Below are positions 14,464-16,358 of a stretch of DNA of 16,358 nucleotides, one piece after another. The translations under genes were made by a program, and so were the position numbers. The notes below the pieces were generated by a model. It did not search any database. It was not told where the DNA came from and saw only the letters and a program-made list of their open reading frames with translations. Numbering within the stretch: position 1 is the first letter of the stretch; each line of letters begins with the position of its first letter. The DNA is taken from NCBI GenBank assembly GCA_023450835.1, contig JAEXGM010000154.1, positions 1 through 16,358 of the forward strand, in the 5' to 3' direction. This stretch comes from Bacillota bacterium. Its GTDB lineage: Bacteria > Bacillota > Clostridia > Lachnospirales > Lachnospiraceae.

Positions 14464-14736
14464 ATGAAAGCTGATAAAGAAAAAGTCGCACGCCTGTTAA
14501 AGACTGCCAGAGGGCAGATAGATGGCCTGTTAAAAATGGTAGAAGAAGACAGGTATTGTATTGATATTTCAAATCAACTGTCTGCTACCCAGGCAATCCT
14601 GCAAAAGGTCAATAATGAAATCATCCAGTCCCATTTAAAGAGCTGTGTCAAGGATAGCTTTGAAAAGGGAAGCGAAGAAGATAAGGATGAAAAAATTGAA
14701 GAAATCGTAAAATTGCTGGATAAACTGTCAAAATAA
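14464..14736 (+). CDS. csoR: Copper-sensing transcriptional repressor CsoR
   Basis: A 90-aa all-helical repressor of the CsoR/RcnR (DUF156) family that binds operator DNA when free of metal and lets go on binding Cu(I). The Cys-His-Cys copper ligands are at the expected positions: Cys32 in DRYCIDI, and His57 and Cys61 in SHLKSC. The basic N-terminal helix (KVARLLKTARGQIDGL) also matches. Start: GAGG (14454-14457) is six bases before the ATG at 14464; the ATG at 14452 overlaps that site and is rejected. It is the last gene of the copper operon, so it should repress itself together with copA and copZ. Confidence 0.92.
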   Translation: MKADKEKVARLLKTARGQIDGLLKMVEEDRYCIDISNQLSATQAILQKVNNEIIQSHLKSCVKDSFEKGSEEDKDEKIEEIVKLLDKLSK

Positions 14737-14800
14737 ACAAGCATGGTCAAATACGATATAAAAGAATGATTTAAAAAAGACATTATAAAAAAACAAATTG

Positions 14801-14865
14801 GACTGCTGGTATCAGGTTGAGAGTAAATATCATTAATCAACCTGAACTGGCAGTCTTTTGTGTTT
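14801..14865 (+). terminator. Rho-independent terminator of the copper operon
   Basis: GACTGC and CAGGTTGA on the left arm (14801-14820) pair with TCAACCTG and GCAGTC on the right arm (14837-14855), with a small internal loop and a 16-base apical loop, followed by TTTTGTGTTT (14856-14865). Confidence 0.8.
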
Positions 14866-15078
14866 CTGACAACGAACTCCTGAATGATAATTATAAAAAT
14901 AACAAAATATAATAACGATTCATTAAGTTTATCTTAATTTTAAAAAATATACTTTTCTTTTGACAAATAGCTGTGATATAATTGTTCGAGATTTAACACA
15001 AATTTTAAATAATTTGAATAATTTGTTTTCATTGATATGGAAATAGAGTATAATGTTGGATAAAATAGGAGCGTTGGG
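14866..15078 (+). promoter_or_regulatory. AT-rich promoter region of the LCP gene
   Basis: There are two candidate promoters. One has an extended -10, TGATATAAT (14974-14982), with a weak -35. The other has TTTTCA (15026-15031), a 17-base spacer and TATAAT (15049-15054). A tandem 9-mer AATAATTTG (15008-15016 and 15017-15025) lies between them. The gene's ribosome site AGGAG is at 15067-15071. No gene was found in the preceding AT-rich stretch. Confidence 0.5.
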
Positions 15079-16358
15079 ATGGATAATCAAGAGAACGAAA
15101 GCGGTCAGGGGAAACAAAGTCCTGCAGGGGGGACTAATCCTCAAAACGATAATAACTGGACATCCGGTATTAACGGATATGCAGAAGAAGATGACAATTT
15201 TATGCAGGAAGTGAATGCTTCTCTTGCACAGCAGATTAGTTCAGAGTTGGAGGATACTACTACGGACACAGTAAACGGAATAAATAAGAAAAAAAAGTTT
15301 CCGAAGGGACTTAAGATATTTACTATTGCATTTTCCAGTATCATGTTAGTATTGGCGCTGCTGGTATTTACTCCGGCAGGTCAGAAACTATTATTCACAA
15401 TAGCAGGTAACTATATTCACAGTAAATTAAATTATACGGATAATAATAACCCGCCCGGTCAGGAAGCAAATGCAAGTGTTACACCAACACCGGTAGCTTC
15501 AAAGCCGGATAAGGATGTTTTTAATATCTTACTTATCGGCGTGGAGCAAATCGGAGGAGGAAACAATACAGACTCCATGATTGTAGCTTCTATGAATACA
15601 AGGGAAAAAACAGTAAAACTTACGTCTATCATGCGTGACTTGTATGTAGAGATACCGGGGCATGATAACAACAAATTGAATGCAACTTATTCCTTAGGCG
15701 GAATGGATCTTTTATACCAGACTTTAAAATTGAATTTTGGTTTAGACATTGACGGATATATGATGGTTAATTTTGATACATTTGAGCAGGTGGTAGATAT
15801 GGTTGGCGGCGTAGATGTTACACTTACAGCCAAAGAGGCGAATTATCTGAATACGACGAATTATATATCGGACCCTGCTAACCGTACGGTTCATGAAGGA
15901 ACCCAGCTTATGAACGGTAACCAGGCGTTGGGTTATTGCAGAGTACGTTATGTTTCGACAGGAACAGAGAATAATGACTTCGGTAGAACTCAGAGACAGA
16001 GAGCGGTTTTAAATGCTATTTTTGATAAAGTAAAGAGTAAAAACCTGCTGCAGTTGGGCTTGCTAATGAATAAGATACTTGATAATGTAAATATTGAAAC
16101 AGATATTAACGGCTCTGATTTTAACAATTATCTGCAATGGGGAGCAAGTATGAACCTGAAAGAGCTTCAGAATTACAGAATCCCTTCTGACGGAAGCTAT
16201 GGATCTCAAAGAGTTCAACTTGGAAAGTATAAACAGGATGTATTAGTGCCTACCGACTGGGATGCCACCAGAGCGGAAATCCATGATTTTATTTATGGCA
16301 GCGACGAGACTGCAAGCGATGGCACTGTAAATAATACAACAGCAGCCACTACAGAGCC
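15079..16358 (+). CDS. LytR-CpsA-Psr (LCP) family cell-wall protein, partial at 3' end
   Basis: The frame stays open to the window edge, giving at least 426 aa. LCP enzymes transfer wall teichoic acids, capsule or other glycopolymers from lipid carriers to peptidoglycan on the outer face of the membrane. An acidic cytoplasmic N-terminus (1-70, rich in Asn, Gln, Glu, Asp) is followed by KKKKFPK, a membrane helix (about 79-97), a Pro/Thr linker and the LCP domain from about 147: FNILLIGVE, NTDSMIV, SIMRDLYVEIPG with Arg186 and Asp187, LNATYSLGG, MVGGVDV and DFGRTQRQR (300-308). These include the Arg and Asp residues that bind pyrophosphate in the family. The low-complexity Thr/Ala/Asn tail at the edge suggests a C-terminal extension. 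Start: AGGAG is seven bases before the ATG. Confidence 0.92.
   Translation, partial: MDNQENESGQGKQSPAGGTNPQNDNNWTSGINGYAEEDDNFMQEVNASLAQQISSELEDTTTDTVNGINKKKKFPKGLKIFTIAFSSIMLVLALLVFTPAGQKLLFTIAGNYIHSKLNYTDNNNPPGQEANASVTPTPVASKPDKDVFNILLIGVEQIGGGNNTDSMIVASMNTREKTVKLTSIMRDLYVEIPGHDNNKLNATYSLGGMDLLYQTLKLNFGLDIDGYMMVNFDTFEQVVDMVGGVDVTLTAKEANYLNTTNYISDPANRTVHEGTQLMNGNQALGYCRVRYVSTGTENNDFGRTQRQRAVLNAIFDKVKSKNLLQLGLLMNKILDNVNIETDINGSDFNNYLQWGASMNLKELQNYRIPSDGSYGSQRVQLGKYKQDVLVPTDWDATRAEIHDFIYGSDETASDGTVNNTTAATTE

Noticed and set aside
14960..14982. TTGACA (14960-14965) and TATAAT (14977-14982) as one promoter
   Set aside because: The spacer is only 11 bases, too short for a sigma-A promoter; the extended -10 alone, or the promoter at 15026-15054, is more plausible.
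15008..15025. Tandem AATAATTTG repeat as a regulatory site
   Set aside because: Two copies of a 9-mer in very AT-rich DNA are easily explained by chance.

Overview
The window looks like the chromosome of a low-GC, Gram-positive anaerobe of the class Clostridia, most likely a Lachnospiraceae member of the Clostridium (Lachnoclostridium) phytofermentans type. The basis is AT-rich codon use with AGA preferred for Arg, strong AGGAGG-type ribosome sites, tandem GH65 phosphorylases, a copA-copZ-csoR copper operon and an LCP cell-wall gene. The family name is an inference from gene content, not from a marker gene.

Layout. (1) 1-4532, plus strand: two adjacent GH65 disaccharide phosphorylase genes, preceded by what may be the last codons of another operon gene. 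(2) 4533-5042: a 510-bp gap between convergent genes, mostly filled by a roughly 320-bp imperfect palindrome; this is the most unusual structure here. (3) 5043-6059, minus strand: a LacI-family repressor. (4) 6301-9250, plus strand, divergent from the repressor: beta-phosphoglucomutase, a membrane-anchored beta-helix carbohydrate-active protein and a membrane-anchored discoidin (CBM32-like) protein, with an attenuator-like terminator between the first two. (5) 9372-11432: a methyl-accepting chemotaxis protein. (6) 11505-14865: a copper-homeostasis operon with a CsoR-type operator, CopA ATPase, CopZ chaperone, a possible leader peptide, CsoR and a terminator. (7) 14866-16358: an AT-rich promoter region and a LytR-CpsA-Psr gene that runs off the end.

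How the genes fit together. GH65 enzymes split alpha-glucosyl disaccharides with phosphate to give beta-glucose 1-phosphate, and beta-phosphoglucomutase turns that into glucose 6-phosphate. Both GH65 genes, the mutase and a LacI-type regulator therefore form a cytoplasmic phosphorolytic pathway. The surface beta-helix protein and its discoidin partner plausibly process or bind the parent glycan outside the cell. No transporter lies in the window. The copper module is self-contained: CsoR should repress the operon that encodes it and release it when Cu(I) binds.

The best leads for new biology are the long palindrome at 4660-4982, the Cys-containing small reading frame and hairpins before csoR, the mutually exclusive hairpins before the beta-helix gene, and a minus-strand terminator placed upstream of the repressor. 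No tRNA, rRNA, CRISPR array or transposase gene was seen.
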